Below, piece after piece: positions 10,546-22,836 of a stretch of DNA of 64,000 nucleotides. A model generated the notes under the pieces. It made no database searches. It saw only the letters and a list, made by a program, of their open reading frames with translations, and was not told the DNA's origin. Each line of letters begins with the position of its first letter. Positions within the stretch are counted from its first letter, which is position 1. Origin of the DNA: Panax quinquefolius (lineage: Eukaryota > Streptophyta > Magnoliopsida > Apiales > Araliaceae). The stretch covers positions 48,853,836-48,917,835 of the forward strand of contig CM035151.1 in the NCBI GenBank assembly GCA_020205615.1, in the 5' to 3' direction. The position numbers and the translations under genes were made by a program.

Positions 10546-11876
10546 ATCTCAAAGAAATATATAATCATTTCAGAATTTATATAAACAATAATTATAACCA
10601 TGTTGATCATTTCACCTTTGCACTTAAGCTAAAGATATTCAATTATAAATTCAATGGTCATGATCATACCAGTCAACAATTCAACTTTGCACTACTGGCC
10701 AAAGTCATGATCATACCAATAATCTACCCATCTTTACACTCAAGTCAAAGAGAAATTAATATCATCATTAGGGTTATAAAAATGTTATATATGATAATAA
10801 AAACAATATGATCAAAACATGGATTTAATTTCAAGAGTAATATTCATAACTCAACTATAATTTGGTTAGAAAAAGAAACCAATTTTGTCATGAATAGTAA
10901 CTCGTGAATAGTAACTTGTGAATAGTAACCCCGACATGAAAAAGGTAGAAATTACACAATAAAATCTATACCAATATTTCGGTATAATGATATTGAAATA
11001 ACATTTCTTAAACTTATAAACAATTTATTTTAATTGTTTGCACTTTACTAAATAATGCATTTAATCATCCTAAAATTCCAAACTCATAAGATTTCATCAC
11101 CAATAACCAAAACCCTCATCAAAAATCTGCATATACCTCATATAGGATTCTTAAGCCATAAAATCCTATTTTCCAATTTTCTTACTTCACATAACATATT
11201 TAATTCATTTACTCATAACTAGTCCATTTTCATGAAAATACCAAATCAGTACAAACAAATTTTCTTTTCTAGGATTTAGCAGAATATAGTCCCATATTGA
11301 ACATATATTTTTTTTCAGAATTTTAATAATTCATATACTATTTTTCATATGGCCAAAACAGCCGAATATTTAGATATTTATCAAAAATTGTACTTTTATC
11401 CAAAAATTAAGAAATTTACAGAGTATACTTCTATCATATATATGTACTCCCAATAAAAATTTCACCAATTTTGGAGTTAACCACAAGGAGTTATAAGCGG
11501 TTACTTTTAAAATAGTCTTTTCTCATAAAATTCACAACTCTTAATCTATACATCCAAAAATCGTCATTTTTGGACACAATCAAGAAATCTCATCAAATTA
11601 TCATTTCAATTTTTTCCAGAATTTTTGAAGGTCAGAAAAATTACGAAACTGAAAAACATAACAACCCTTAAAATCCATTACTATCCCTTACCTCAAAAAA
11701 GCAGCACTTCTAACTGGATATCGGATATGACGATAAAGGAAACTTGCACTGATGAATAGCAACTCACCAAGTATCTAAATACTAACAAAATACACTCGAT
11801 AATCTAGAGAGAAAAAGAGAGAAAACTTATGAATTCTGGTGTGATTTTCAATTCTAACTTAGCCCTCTATTTATAG

Positions 11877-11885
11877 GAAAATGTT
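11877..11885 (-). promoter_or_regulatory. TATA box of Chr-2 LTR
   Basis: Minus strand TATAAATAG in the same context as the Chr-4 LTR TATA box (26643-26651). Confidence 0.5.
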
Positions 11886-13389
11886 AGCACGCCAAAGCAG
11901 ACTTGACCTGTAACCTGATGGCTTTACCTGCTACTATTCTACCCACCAAAAATCAGCCATCTTCCCCAACAACCAAAAGTGGGGCCCACCTATTTCTAGA
12001 ATTTTCCACCAAAATCATTTATAAACCTAATTTCCGAATCAGTCACCTCTTAAAATTCATAACAAATTATACGTTCATTTTTAACGGTTCAAAATTTGTG
12101 GACATATACTCAACTTATATATGTATAACATATCCAAAAATTACAACGATCCAACGGTCGGATTAAATATTATAACTCACACAATAAAGTCAGAAGAATC
12201 ATTTGATCTTTTAATACCTCCAATCGGCTAAAATATTGATAAAACACCTCAACATTAATTCCTTCATTTATAACCACATAAATAAATTCATCATTTATAT
12301 CCAAATCAAATAAATATTTTCTTATCATATAAATCAATTATTCACAAATAATATTACGTAATAATAATAACGACAACCCAGAAAAGAGGGGCTCACATCA
12401 CCCATCTTGAGTTTGAATACAAATATTGTCTACTAGAGATTATATACAAACTCAAAAGGAGTCCTCATTACAATTATTATCACACTATTTCAAACGTAAT
12501 AGTGAGGACTACTAATGCACCATCTAGACCATCACTCACACTCCCCGACTAGTCCCAATGCACCATCTAGCTCTCATTTCCTCAAGAGAACAAATTTCCT
12601 CAAAGAAAAGGTGAGCTCAACTAGCCCAAGAAGAAATATTATGACTAAGATAATGCGTAATAATTTATCGTTAGCCTTCAACAATGTTAAAACCGATAAA
12701 ATATAATAAATATCAAGTTTAATCAAGCAATGAACAAAGCAATCCATTAAAAGAGTCAAGTAGAGAATAAAATCTACTATCTTTTATGATTTAAAAGGTT
12801 TTTCATCACTTTTATCATTGGACTCAACTTTTAATAAATAATCCACATCATCGAATCACCCCCGCACTACTACCAAGGATATTCTTTAGTATCACGTATC
12901 ACGACAACAATTATCCATGCACTACGGGCCAAGGATATTCGTGTATTCATTAATGGTCATGATCATGCCAACAACTCGCCCATCAATGCACTACGGGCCA
13001 ATGAGGACTTTTACCACATCATTTGTAACATTACTACCATGATTACACCGAATAATCCCTCGGTCATAATCATACCAAGTCCATCTATGCACTACAAAAG
13101 CCACGTATGACTTTCAACAAAATATAAACATGAGAGATGATGACAATGATATAAGAATTCAATAAAACAAGTTCAAGAATTAATTTATCTAGAACCGATA
13201 ACGCCCAAATTGTCAACATGATATCGCTTTGTAGAGTAAAATTCAAGAATGCTCGTAAGAATATTTCCATGAAAAGATATCGATGAAGCGCAAATATCAA
13301 AGATATTCCACTAATTTCGGGAGTATAGAAGTCAAAGTTTTAACCAACCGAGTATAATAAAGAATGGAATAACAAAAGAAATCACCATG

Positions 13390-13700
13390 CGCATGCGATA
13401 GATCGCATGCAGCAAAAGTTATTCCAATGTAATAATAAAGGATGGAACCAGTCCCACAGAAACGCACATGCATGTGATATTCCAACGTAATAATAATAAA
13501 TAATGGAACCAGTCCCATAAAACGCATGCATGTGATATTCCAACGTAATAATAAATAATGAAACCAGTCCCACAACAGAACGCATGCATGTGATATTCCG
13601 GCGTAATAATAAATAATGGAACCAGTCCCACGTGAACGCGCATGCATGTGATATTCCGGCGTAATAATAAAGAACGGAATATTAGAAGAATGTCACCATG
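13390..13700 (-). repeat. About 60-bp tandem repeat in Chr-3 3' LTR
   Basis: Five copies of a unit with ATAATAAATAATGGAACCAG, TCCCACAGAACGC, then ATGCATGTGATATTCC. The partner LTR has about four to five copies at 21045-21290. Long frames on the minus strand here are products of the repeat, not genes. Confidence 0.85.
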
Positions 13701-13915
13701 TATAGGGTAGCCCATATATACAAAGTTATTCCAATGTAATAATAAATAATGGAATAATGTAAGTTCTCTTTATGAGTACAACAAATAACATCCCTTACCG
13801 TAAAAGAAATCAATATAAGAGTAGGGAAGTAGTAGAATACTTTTCTATAGGTTCTCTTATAATTTCTCTCTAGAGTTTCAAAGAATTCGTAAGAAATAAT
13901 GAAGGAAATGAGCTT

Positions 13916-13924
13916 CTATTTATA
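13916..13924 (-). promoter_or_regulatory. TATA box of Chr-3 3' LTR
   Basis: Minus strand TATAAATAG; partner at 21545-21553 in the 5' LTR. Confidence 0.5.
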
Positions 13925-13954
13925 GAAAAATGGAATGAATAGTAACTAATTCAT

Positions 13955-14135
13955 GAACGGTCCAGATTGATTTACTATTAAACTGACGGTCCATATTGGT
14001 TTACTATTAAAACTTAAAACAACTATCCATACCGATTTACTTATTAAAAACTTTAAACCAAATGATCCATATTGATTTACTATTATAACTCCACCAAATG
14101 GTCCATATCGATTTACTATTATATCTTCAACCAAC
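13955..14135 (-). repeat. 37-bp tandem repeat in Chr-3 3' LTR
   Basis: Four to five copies of a unit like GGTCCATATTGATTTACTAT with a short variable linker. The partner array is at 21585-21760. Confidence 0.8.
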
Positions 14136-14204
14136 TATTCAAAAATTAGCACATCTCCTCATGGAATAATATTGTACCCAAATACCCATTGCACAATAAA
14201 GAGT

Positions 14205-14350
14205 GAATAGTAATCGGTGAATAGAATAATAATAGTAACTCGTGAATAATAACTCAAATAAATAAACTCATGAATAGTAACTCGTGAATAATAACTCATG
14301 AATAGTAACTCATGAATAGTAACTCATGAATAGTAACTCGTGAATAGTAA
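14205..14350 (-). repeat. GAATAGTAACTC tandem repeat
   Basis: About nine copies of a 13-14-bp unit GAATAGTAACTC(G/A)T. It is the complement of the ACTATTCACGAGTT repeat in Chr-4 LTRs. Confidence 0.85.
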
Positions 14351-15154
14351 CTCAACACAAAAAAGTGTCCCGAATACCCAATTAAACAATATATCCTCCG
14401 CACATCAATTATACTAACACAAATAAGTCCAACACAATGGAACTATAAAATTCATCTTTAATCAACACGAACTTATTCATCATTAATATTATAATTCACA
14501 ATATTTAACAACCAAAGTCGCTCCTCGTGAAAGAGGGGCTTTCCGATAAGGATTTCTCCTTATCATGCGCAATTAGGTGACCAAACCTCTCCTCGATGTA
14601 ACTTCTAGACATCATGTCAATATTGCAAATAATAATATGAATAACTTTGTCGCCTCAATTATTGATTTAATAATATATCATATAATGCGATGATACCGTA
14701 ATAATAATTGAATCAATAATATGAGAAATATGATGCAACAATTATCAGAGTAATAATTGAGTATAACCGAGTGACTTCTCACGAAGCATCAATAATCAAT
14801 ATCGTGTGCTATCGCAACAACGCCGCCAGACATCGTATTTTTTTACTATCGGGTAGTTCAACAATTTTTTAACGGTAAATACCTCCGCCAAGTTATTTTT
14901 ATAAAGTATTTTTATCGCTTTCTCAATCCGACAATAATTCCGCTGTGGGGTCCACCAATGATTGTGCCGCCAGATTTAATATTCCCTATTAAAACGAATA
15001 TTCCCCACCAATCGAATATTATATAACAACTTGCATGACTTTTGCAAAAATTTATAAATATTACCCACAACTATAACATTATATCAAATCAATACCATAA
15101 TATTCAAAATATAATTCAAAAAATTATTCTTTATTCATAAAAGTCAGTCTTACA

Positions 15155-15167
15155 ACCTCCCTTTCTT
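15155..15167 (-). other. Chr-3 polypurine tract
   Basis: Minus strand AAGAAAGGGAGGT immediately upstream of the 3' LTR start TGTAAGACTG. Confidence 0.7.
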
Positions 15168-16740
15168 ATGAAATTTCATCCTCGAAATTAGGGTACATAC
15201 CTGTATGTCAAGAGATGAGGATACCTCGACTTCATCTCGATTCTAACTCCCAAGTCATTTCCTCCACATCGTGGTTTCTCCACAAAACTTTGACTTGAGG
15301 TATAACCTCGAGCGTAGAACATGATCCTTCTTATCCAAGATTTTAATAGTAACTCTTCATACGCTAAATCTTCCTCTATCTCGTCCCTGTTCTAACTCAA
15401 TAATGTGGTTCGGGTCTTTCACATATTTACGTAACATAGATATGTGAAAAACATTATGAACACGAGACATACTTCAAGCAGTAAGGCGAGTCTATAGGCC
15501 ACAGCTTCCCACTCGCCAAGAATTAAAATGGGCCAATGAATCGAGGATCGAGCTTTCCTCTCTTTCCAAATCTCAGTAACTCCTTTCCATGGAGCAACAC
15601 GTAATAACACATGATCTCCAATATCGAATTCTACGCCCTTTCGATGAAGATCAAGATAACTCTTTTGTCGATCTTGTGAAGTTTTTATACGTTGTCGGAT
15701 CGTTTGAATCTTTTCTCGTAGTCATACGCACTCAACTCCGGCCCAAACAACGTTGCTTTCACCCACCTCATCCCAAAGATAATCGAGAACGACACTTTCT
15801 TCCATACAACGCTCAAATGGAGCCATGCCAATACTTGCTTGATAACCGTTGTTGTAGGAAAACTCCACCAATGGTAAAAACTTGTCCCAACTTCCTCAAA
15901 TCAAGGACACAAGAGTCTTAATAGATCTTCAAGAGTTTGAATAGTCCTCTCCGATCGTCCATCCGTCTCGAGGATGATATGCCGAAGCTAAATCGTAAGT
16001 CTGCGCCCATAGCTTTTTTGCAAACTAACCCAAAATCGTGAAGTGAATCTTGGGTCTCGATCAAAAACTATGGATACCGGCATACCATGCGCCTTACAAT
16101 CTCGCTTATATACATATACGAGCAAGACGCTCAAGTGTATAAGTTTCTCGATTTAGTAAGAAATGAGCAAACTTGGTCAATCTATCAACAATGACCCAAA
16201 TCGCATCTACGCCTTGAGAAACCTTAGGAAGACCAAGAATCTAAATCCATGGTAATGTGCTCCCACTTCCATTCTGAATTTCAAGTGGTTGCAATGGACC
16301 TTTTGGTACTTGATGCTCCGCCTTGACTCGCTGACAAGTTAAACACCTCGAGATAAACTCCGCTATCTCTCTCTTTCATATTGCTCCACCAAAATGTATG
16401 TCAAAGATCATGATACATTTTGCTACTCCCAGTGATGGATTGCAAACGCAGTTGTGTGTCTCCATCATGATTTTATACTTTAAATCGGGTCGTTAGGAAC
16501 ACAAAGTCCGGAGTTGACTCAAGTATTCCTTCTTCATCGATTCTTGCTTCCTAGATAAGACCTTCTTGCACTTTCTTCCTCATACGCATCACCTCCGTCC
16601 AGAGCTTGAGCAAATTTTAACTTTATCAATTAAAGTCGGTTCTACTCAGATATTCGCCATCATCACATGGGTCCCTCGAGTTTTTAACTCTATCTCCATC
16701 CTTTGCAAGTCACACAAAATGGGCCTTTATATTGAATAAT
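15168..16740 (-). pseudogene. Chr-3 integrase region with chromodomain-like tail
   Basis: Integrase inserts element DNA into the host chromosome. Reading the minus strand downwards: a KMYHDL segment near 16430 and CLTCQRVKAEHQVPKGPLQP near 16340-16270 belong to the HHCC zinc-binding part and linker; the catalytic core follows with frame breaks; then the C-terminal stretch at 15610-15419 (LLRVAPWKGVT, AVAYRLAL) and remnants of FHISMLRKYVKDPNH and a degraded chromodomain down to about 15200. Unlike Chr-1 and Chr-4, this copy keeps the core region, so it is the reference for their shared deletion. Multiple stops; not functional as read. Confidence 0.75.
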
Positions 16741-16782
16741 ATCGCACTCAGATTGCATATGATCTTCTACTCAATGCGCCGC

Positions 16783-17088
16783 CTACCACGCTCGCTTTTC
16801 CAGATGGTATCGATGGTATGATCTATAATCTTTCAACAGCTCAAGCCAACGTCGTTGTCGCATGTTGAGTTCCTTTTGAGTGAAGAAATATTTGAGGCTT
16901 TTATGATCCGTAAAGATCTCCACTTTCTCCCCATACAAGTAATGCCTCCAAATTTTAAGTGCGAAGACAATAAATGCTAACTCTAGATCATGAGTAGGAT
17001 AATTCCTCTCATATTCTTTGAGTTGTCTTGAGGCATAGGCTATGACTTTCCCATGTTGCATGAGAACACATCCCAACCCTTTGCTCAA
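16783..17088 (-). pseudogene. Chr-3 RNase H domain
   Basis: Removes the RNA strand during reverse transcription. A 101-codon open stretch shows the gypsy RNase H hallmarks: [49 protein letters not shown], and [12 protein letters not shown] followed by [14 protein letters not shown]. Family residues D/E are present in the TDHKSL and LEL segments. The next segment (NVVADALSRK in relatives) is out of frame. Frame is open but separated from RT and integrase by frameshifts. Confidence 0.85.
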
Positions 17089-18110
17089 GCATCATCAGAG
17101 ATGACAAATCCTCCGAGCCGATGGTATTGTCGTAACAAAATTTAAATGAGTCTCCTCTCGAGTTCTTGAAAACTCTTCTCACATTCTTCGCCCAACCAAA
17201 CTTTGTATCTTTCCAGTCACCGAAGTTAATGGAGTAGCGATTCGAGAAAATCCTTCCACGAATCTCCGATAATAACCAAATAAAACCGAGAAAGCTACGA
17301 CTTCGATCATCGATTTAGGTTGCTCCCACTTTTGAATAGCTTCAATCTTTGCCGGGTCAACAGATATTCCATGACTTGATACTACGTGCCCAAGGAATGC
17401 TACTTCCTCAAGCCGTAACTCGATTTCTTCAACTTATCATAAAGCTTGTATTCACGGCTTTTGGAGTGTCACCTCAAGTGTTGCTTCATGATCTTCACGA
17501 CTTTTGAATAAATAAGGATGTCATCAATAAAGACGACCACAAAGTGATCCAAATATTCCTCAATACTTGGCTCATCATATCCATGAAGGCAAAGAGGAGC
17601 ATTAGTCAATCCAAAGGACACGACTAGAAATTCATAATGCCCGCATCGAAGTTCTCGAAAGCCGCCTTTTGAAATGTCATCTGCTCTAATCTTCAATCGG
17701 TGATATCCTAACGAAGATCAATCTTTAAAAAGAATTTGGCTCCTTGCAACCGGGTCAAACAGTCATCAATACGCGGCAATGGGTACCTATTTTTGATGGT
17801 GACATGATTCAACTCCCGATAATCAATACAAAGTCGATACTCCCATCTTTTCTTCACGAATAATAGAATAGAGCACCCCAAGGAGACGTATTAGATGAAT
17901 GAAACCAATGTCTAACAATTCCTAATTGGGTCTTTAACTCCTCAAGTTCAATAGAGCCATTCGACATGGGGCTTTGGAAATGGGTTTTGTACCGTGTTCA
18001 AGGTCGATATAAAATTCAATTTCACGCCTGGGGTAGGCCAGAAGTTCTTCGTGGAATACGCCAGAAATTTATTAACAATAGAAATATCGCTCAAAACCGA
18101 CGATTTTTGT
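17089..18110 (-). pseudogene. Chr-3 reverse transcriptase
   Basis: Copies element RNA into DNA. On the minus strand, in several frames: an entry motif (HEELLAYP-type, around 18050), RMA(P)IEL near 17970, [20 protein letters not shown] at about 17850-17790, the KIDL motif near 17730, then an open stretch at 17696-17469 with FRELRCGHYEFLVVSFGLTNAP and the catalytic FIDDILIYSK (family consensus (F/Y)xDD). The connection region at 17400-17250 reads VAFLGHVVSSHGISVDPAKI and YYRRFVEGFSRIATPL. Motif order is complete, but stops and frameshifts break it. Confidence 0.85.
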
Positions 18111-18399
18111 TTAAATCATGATATATGAGCTAAGAAAGCTCGACATCCGCTTTTCAATAAACGAATAGCTTTATGGCTTGAAATGACCGTGATTGATTTT
18201 AATGGTTTGGTCGCTTGAATTCGCATAATAGGTTGATTAGGAATATGAAAACTAACAACCTTACGAAAAACAATCAATTTTTGCATGATGAGTATTTAAC
18301 CAATCAATCCCTAGAATTACGCCAAACGCAAGTATTTTTAAAGAAATAAGATCGACAGTAATGTGCGGTTACCGATTTGAACCAAACAAGACTTATAAA

Positions 18400-18570
18400 C
18401 AAAGGGATGTAATGAAGGTTTCTCCCAACGAAGTTTCCACAGATAAGTCAAAGTCTAATTTCTCCTGAGTCAAATTTAATCGCTGAGCGCAAGTAGGAGA
18501 AATAAAAGAATGGGTAGAACCGATATCAAATAAAGTATAGACTTTCACTAGAGTTTATGATAAGCTTACC
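18400..18570 (-). pseudogene. Chr-3 aspartic protease remnant
   Basis: Retropepsin-type protease that would cut the polyprotein. The active-site region reads VYTLFDIGSTHSFISP; the family D-T/S-G triad is DIG here. The stretch continues AQRLNLTQEKLDFDLSVETS and stops near 18410. Chr-4 has the canonical LLDTGSTHSFLSP at the same place (29510-29550). Confidence 0.7.
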
Positions 18571-18639
18571 CGTGATGACCTCATTCGGTTCCTTGCTTTC
18601 GGGAGGTCACAACAAACGCCTTCCTCAGACTACCGGCTT

Positions 18640-19750
18640 TTGACTTTTCTCGACGGCTTTTGGTGCTCCATCCTAGCTGAACTTGTCTTCTGTGAACGAC
18701 AAAATCGGGCTAAGTGACCTTCTTTCCACAATTATAACATGCTTTGACGGCATCGCGCAGCTTGACCGATGTGTCCTCCCCTCCGCATTTGAAGCATATG
18801 ATAGGTGGTCGCTCTCCTTCCTTAACAACGGTGTTGGTGCCGACGCCCTTCCATCATCATTGAATCTCCTCTTCTTGAAATGTCCATTCTTATTGTTTTG
18901 GCCGATTACCACCGGTGGTTACCATTTCGCCCTGTTGATTCCTCCACGCTTGTTGTCACCGCTCACGATCGCTCCTCGCTCCTTGCTTTTTTGCGTTGAG
19001 GCTGACTCGCTATCGCGCTTCACTAATCGAGCCCTATTTACAACATCCTAATACAAACACACTTTTTATGAGAAATAAGATGTCGACGATCTCCGCTTTC
19101 AAACCTCTTAAAACATTCGTGCTCATTCTCTCTTCATTATCCACCAAGTGGGACGCAAACCGACAACTCGCAAAACTTGGCTTTATATCGCGACACGATC
19201 CATATTATTTTTTGCTCCAACTTGATGAATTCTACCTCTTTATATGACGAATACTTTCGAAAGTACTTGTCGTTGAATAGTTCTTGAACTTTTCCCAAGA
19301 CATCTTCAAGTAAGGCAGTTCGAGTACGCTTTACCCGATTCCCACCAAGAATCGCCTCTCTCTCGCAACATAAAGGCGGTAAAGGAACCTTTTGCTTCTG
19401 AGCATCCCAAGACATCAAATATCTTGGTGATCTCGCTTTATCCATGCTTCCGCCTTTTAAGTGGTTTTGCTCTCCAATAAACTCCGGTGGTCCCAGCCTT
19501 GAACTGCTTAGCGGTGACCGTCCGAGAGTTTCAAAGTTTTTCCACCTACATTTTGGACAGAGCCGCCTCGCTCATCATTGCATATGAATCAGATAAAGCC
19601 TCTGAACATTCCATCATTCATCATTTGGTCAATGTTGTTGTTTGCATGAGGATTGTCGCCTTCCTGATGCACATTATCCTGATTATTGATATGTGGTGAA
19701 TCAACGGTCGCTTGTGCTCCATTGCTATTCTCAACATTCTCAGATGTCAT
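18640..19750 (-). pseudogene. Chr-3 gag
   Basis: Structural protein packaging the RNA. The likely start is the ATG at 19750 (MTSENVENSN), about 190 bases from the PBS. Recognisable parts: QMMNDGMFRGF near 19600, AEAWIK near 19440, and KVQELFNDKYF...YKEVEFIKLEQ in the open stretch 19445-19137, matching the capsid-like region of Chr-4 gag. CCHC zinc knuckles near 18790-18700 are damaged (CFKCGG and CYNCGKK remain). Repeated frameshifts. Confidence 0.8.
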
Positions 19751-19923
19751 TTTCAGATACTGCCACAAAACAAAAGGTTAATTGACATGTAACATATTAT
19801 CCCTATATTCTGACCGACCAATTAAATACCAAAAAAAAACTTAGGTAGGTCATACTAGCGAAGGAATTCCCCGTCTCTCCCCTCCTAGTTCTATTCTCAC
19901 ATCTTAGCCAGGGATCATATCCC

Positions 19924-19940
19924 TAAGCTTTGATACCAAC
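19924..19940 (-). other. Chr-3 primer-binding site
   Basis: Minus strand GTTGGTATCAAAGCTTA starts at the LTR edge. It matches the TGGTATCAGAGC type known for initiator tRNA-Met priming, with one change (AAAGC for AGAGC). Confidence 0.75.
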
Positions 19941-22640
19941 TGTGACGCCCCAAAATTAGGTATACATCACCCATCTTGAGTCGCCAGATACATGGTACAG
20001 AATTCAAATACAACTTAATAATACAACTGTCGTGTACAATACGACAAAACATAAACTGTGAGTTTGAATACAAATATTGTCTACTAGAGATTATACAAAC
20101 TCAAAAGGAGTCCTCATTACAATTATTATCACACTATTTCACAGAATAGTGAGGACTACTAATGCACCATCTAGGACCATCACTTTGTTCCCCGACTAGT
20201 CCCCAAATTACACGCTCTCATTTCCTCAAGAGAAAAATGAAAGAAAGGGTGAGCTCAACTAGCCCAAAGAAGAAATATTATGACTAAGATAATGCGTAAT
20301 AATTTATCGTTAGCCTTTCAACAATGTTAAACCGATAAAATATAATAAATATCAAGTTTAACAAGCAATGAACAAACAATCCATTAAAAGAGTCAAGTAG
20401 AGAATAAAATCTACTATCTTTTATGATTTAAAAGGTTTTTCATCACTTTTATCACTGGACTCAAATTTTAATAAATAATCCACATCATCGAATCACCCCT
20501 CACTACTACTACCAAGGATATTCTTTAGTATCACGACCACAAATTATCCATGCACTACGGGCCAAGGATATTTGTGTATTCATTAATGGTCATGATCATG
20601 CCAACAACTCGTCCATCAATGCACTACGGGCCAACGAGGACTTTTACCACATCATTTGTAACATTACTACCAATGATTACACCGAATAATCCCTCGTCAT
20701 AATCATACCAAGTCCATCTATGCACTACAAAGCCATGTATGACTTTCAACATAATATAAACACGAGGATGATGACAATGATATAAGAATTCAATAAAACA
20801 AGTTCAAGAATTAATTTATCTAGAAATGATAACGCCCAAATTGTCAACATGATACTACTTTGTAGAGTAAAATTCAAGAATGCTCGTAAGAATATTTCCA
20901 TGAAAAGATATCGATGAAGCGCAAATATCAAGGATATTCCACTAATTTCATGGAGTATAAAAGTCAAAGTTTTAACCAACAAAGTATAATAAAGAATGGA
21001 ATAACAAAAGAAATCACCACGCATGCGATAGATCAGACACAGCAAAAGTTTATTCCAATGTAATAATAAAGGATGGAACCAGTCCCAGATAAACTCACGC
21101 ATGTGATATTTCGGCGTAATAATAAATAATGGAACCAGTCCCACAGAACGCATGCATGTGATATTCCAATGTAATAATAAATAATGAAACCAGTCCCACA
21201 GAACGCATGCATGTGATATTCCGGCGTAATAATAAATAATGGAACCAGTCCCACAGAACGCATGTATGTGATATTCCATGTAATAATAAAGAACGGAATA
21301 TTAGAAGAATGTCACCATGTATAGGGTAGCTCACAGATATACAAAAGTTATTCCAATGTAATAATAAATAATGGAATAATGTAAGTTCTCTTCATGAAAC
21401 AACAAATAACATCCCTTACCGTAAAAAGAAACCGAATATAAGAGTAGGAAGGAAGTAGCGTAGTAATACTTTTCTATAGGTTCTCTTATAATTCTCTCTC
21501 TAGAGTTTCAAAGAATTCGTAAGAAATAATGAAGGAATGAGCTTCTATTTATAGAAAAAATGGAATGAATAGAACTAATTCATGAACTCCAGATTGATTT
21601 ACTTTTAAACTGACGATCCATATTGGTTTACTATTAAAACTTAAAACAACGGTCCATACCGATTTACTATTAAAACTTTAAACCAAATGATCCATATTGA
21701 TTTACTATTATAACTCCACCAAATGGTCCATATTGATTTACTATTATATCTTCAACCAACTATTCAAAAATTAGCACATCTCCTCATGGAATAATATTGT
21801 ACCCAAAATACCCCGAACGCTACAATGAATAGTAACTGAATAAGAATCGTGAATAGTAACTCAAATAAGAACTCGTGAATAATAACTCGTGAATAATAAC
21901 TCATGATATCAGAATAAACTCGTGAATAGTAACTCGTGAATAGTAATTCGACACCTAAAAGTGTCCCGAATACCCAATCGAACAATATATCCTCCAAACA
22001 TCAATTATACTAACACAAATAAGTCCAACACAATGGAACTATAAAATTCATCTTTAATCAACACGAACTTATTCATCATTAATATTATAATTCACAATAT
22101 TTAACAACCGTGTCGCTCCTGTGAAAGAGGGGCTTTCCGATAAGGATTTCTCCTTATCATGCGCAAATTAGTGACCAAACCTCTCCTCGATGTAACTTCT
22201 GTACATCATCAATATTGCAAATAATAATATGAATAACTTTGCCGCCTCAATTATTGATTTAATAATATATCATATAATGCGATGATACTCGTAATAATAA
22301 TTGAATCAATAATACGAGAAATATGATGCAAAGAATTATCGAGTAATAATCGAGTATAACCGAGACTTTCTCACGTAAGCATCAATAATCAATACCATAA
22401 GCATATCAATATCAACTACCGTAGTTCAATAGTTTAACTTAGCAAACTACTCCGCCATTACATCGCATTTTTACTTTCTCGATCCGATGATAATTCCGGT
22501 TCAATTTTAATATTCCCCGTTAAAATGAATACCTCCGCCGAATATTTTTAACAACTTACGTGCTAAAGTTATTTTGTCGCTTTTATATCAAATCAATCCA
22601 TAATATTCAAAAATATAATTCAAAAAATTATTCTTTATTC
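19941..22640 (-). repeat. Chr-3 5' LTR (2.70 kb)
   Basis: Plus-strand start TGTGACGCCCCAAAAT at 19941. It is collinear with 12394-15154 to a shared TTCTTTATTCATA block ending near 22640, where the terminal AGTCTTACA is replaced. TATA box at 21545-21553; repeats at 21045-21290 and 21585-21760. Differences from its partner are numerous single-base changes and short indels. Confidence 0.85.
21045..21290 (-). repeat. About 60-bp tandem repeat in Chr-3 5' LTR
   Basis: Four to five copies of the same unit as 13390-13700. Copy number and linkers differ between the two LTRs. The 177-codon minus-strand frame at 20746-21279 arises from this array. Confidence 0.85.
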
Positions 22641-22836
22641 ATAGGGGGTCCACCAATTATCGATTGTGCTCATTGCAATAATTAATATTCCCCGTTAAAA
22701 CTAATATTTTTAACCACCCAACAATGTTAATCGAATATTATATAACAACTCAAACTTGTTTTGCAAAATTTATAAATATTACCCACAACTATAACATATA
22801 TAATCAAATCAATATTATTCATAATATAATCATTTT
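22641..22836 (-). repeat. Duplicated fragment of the Chr LTR
   Basis: After the LTR tail at 22640, a second copy of the segment corresponding to 14950-15095 appears (GGGGTCCACCAAT, then TCGAATATTATATAACAACT and TTTATAAATATTACCCACAA). It is either a local duplication or the remnant of another LTR copy. Confidence 0.7.

Larger units (their letters stand above)
9206..12393 (-). repeat. Chr-2 LTR (chromovirus-type, truncated)
   Basis: Minus-strand LTR. Its 3' end is TGTGACAACCCC on the plus strand at 9206, matching the complement of the Chr LTR end. It holds the MATCH of a GCACTACGGGCCAAAGAT repeat array, GAATAGTAACTCGTGAATAG repeats at 10895-10935, and a TATA box. Its order resembles the Chr-4 LTR, including the block near 11840-11885 (complement of CTAAGTTAGAATTG). 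It stops at about 12393 in a GAAAAGAGGGGCT block that lies about 700 bp from the LTR start in Chr-4, where the Chr-3 LTR begins. No PBS is present at its left, so it is a solo or 3' LTR cut by Chr-3 or a deletion. Confidence 0.7.
12394..15154 (-). repeat. Chr-3 3' LTR (2.76 kb)
   Basis: Plus-strand boundaries CACATCACCC (outer end, lacking the usual terminal TGTGATGCCCC and neighbours) and AGTCTTACA at 15154, next to the polypurine tract. Contains three repeat arrays (13390-13700, 13955-14135, 14205-14350) and a TATA box at 13916-13924. Confidence 0.85.
12394..22836 (-). mobile_element. Chr-3, near-complete chromovirus-type gypsy element
   Basis: Minus-strand element of about 10.4 kb: LTR (12394-15154), polypurine tract, integrase, RNase H, RT, protease, gag, PBS (19924-19940), LTR (19941-22640) plus a duplicated tail. 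Domain order gag-PR-RT-RH-INT is Ty3/gypsy. The integrase C-terminal region (RVHNVFHVSMLRKY-like) and long LTRs point to the Tekay/Del chromovirus group; lineage is inference. All frames are interrupted. No target duplication can be read because both outer ends are altered. Confidence 0.85.

Noticed and set aside
13297..13715. Several 67-116-codon minus-strand frames with repeated CGTGS/YYYVGISHAC-like words (also 20746-21334)
   Set aside because: They are products of the 60-bp LTR tandem repeat read in different frames.
14205..14350. CRISPR-like regular repeats
   Set aside because: Units are contiguous without unique spacers, in a plant LTR; not a CRISPR array. The same applies to the hairpin arrays at 3378-4130.
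15589..15921. 110-codon plus-strand frame
   Set aside because: Antisense shadow of the Chr-3 integrase region.
18683..19051. 122-codon plus-strand frame
   Set aside because: Antisense to Chr-3 gag and its zinc knuckles.
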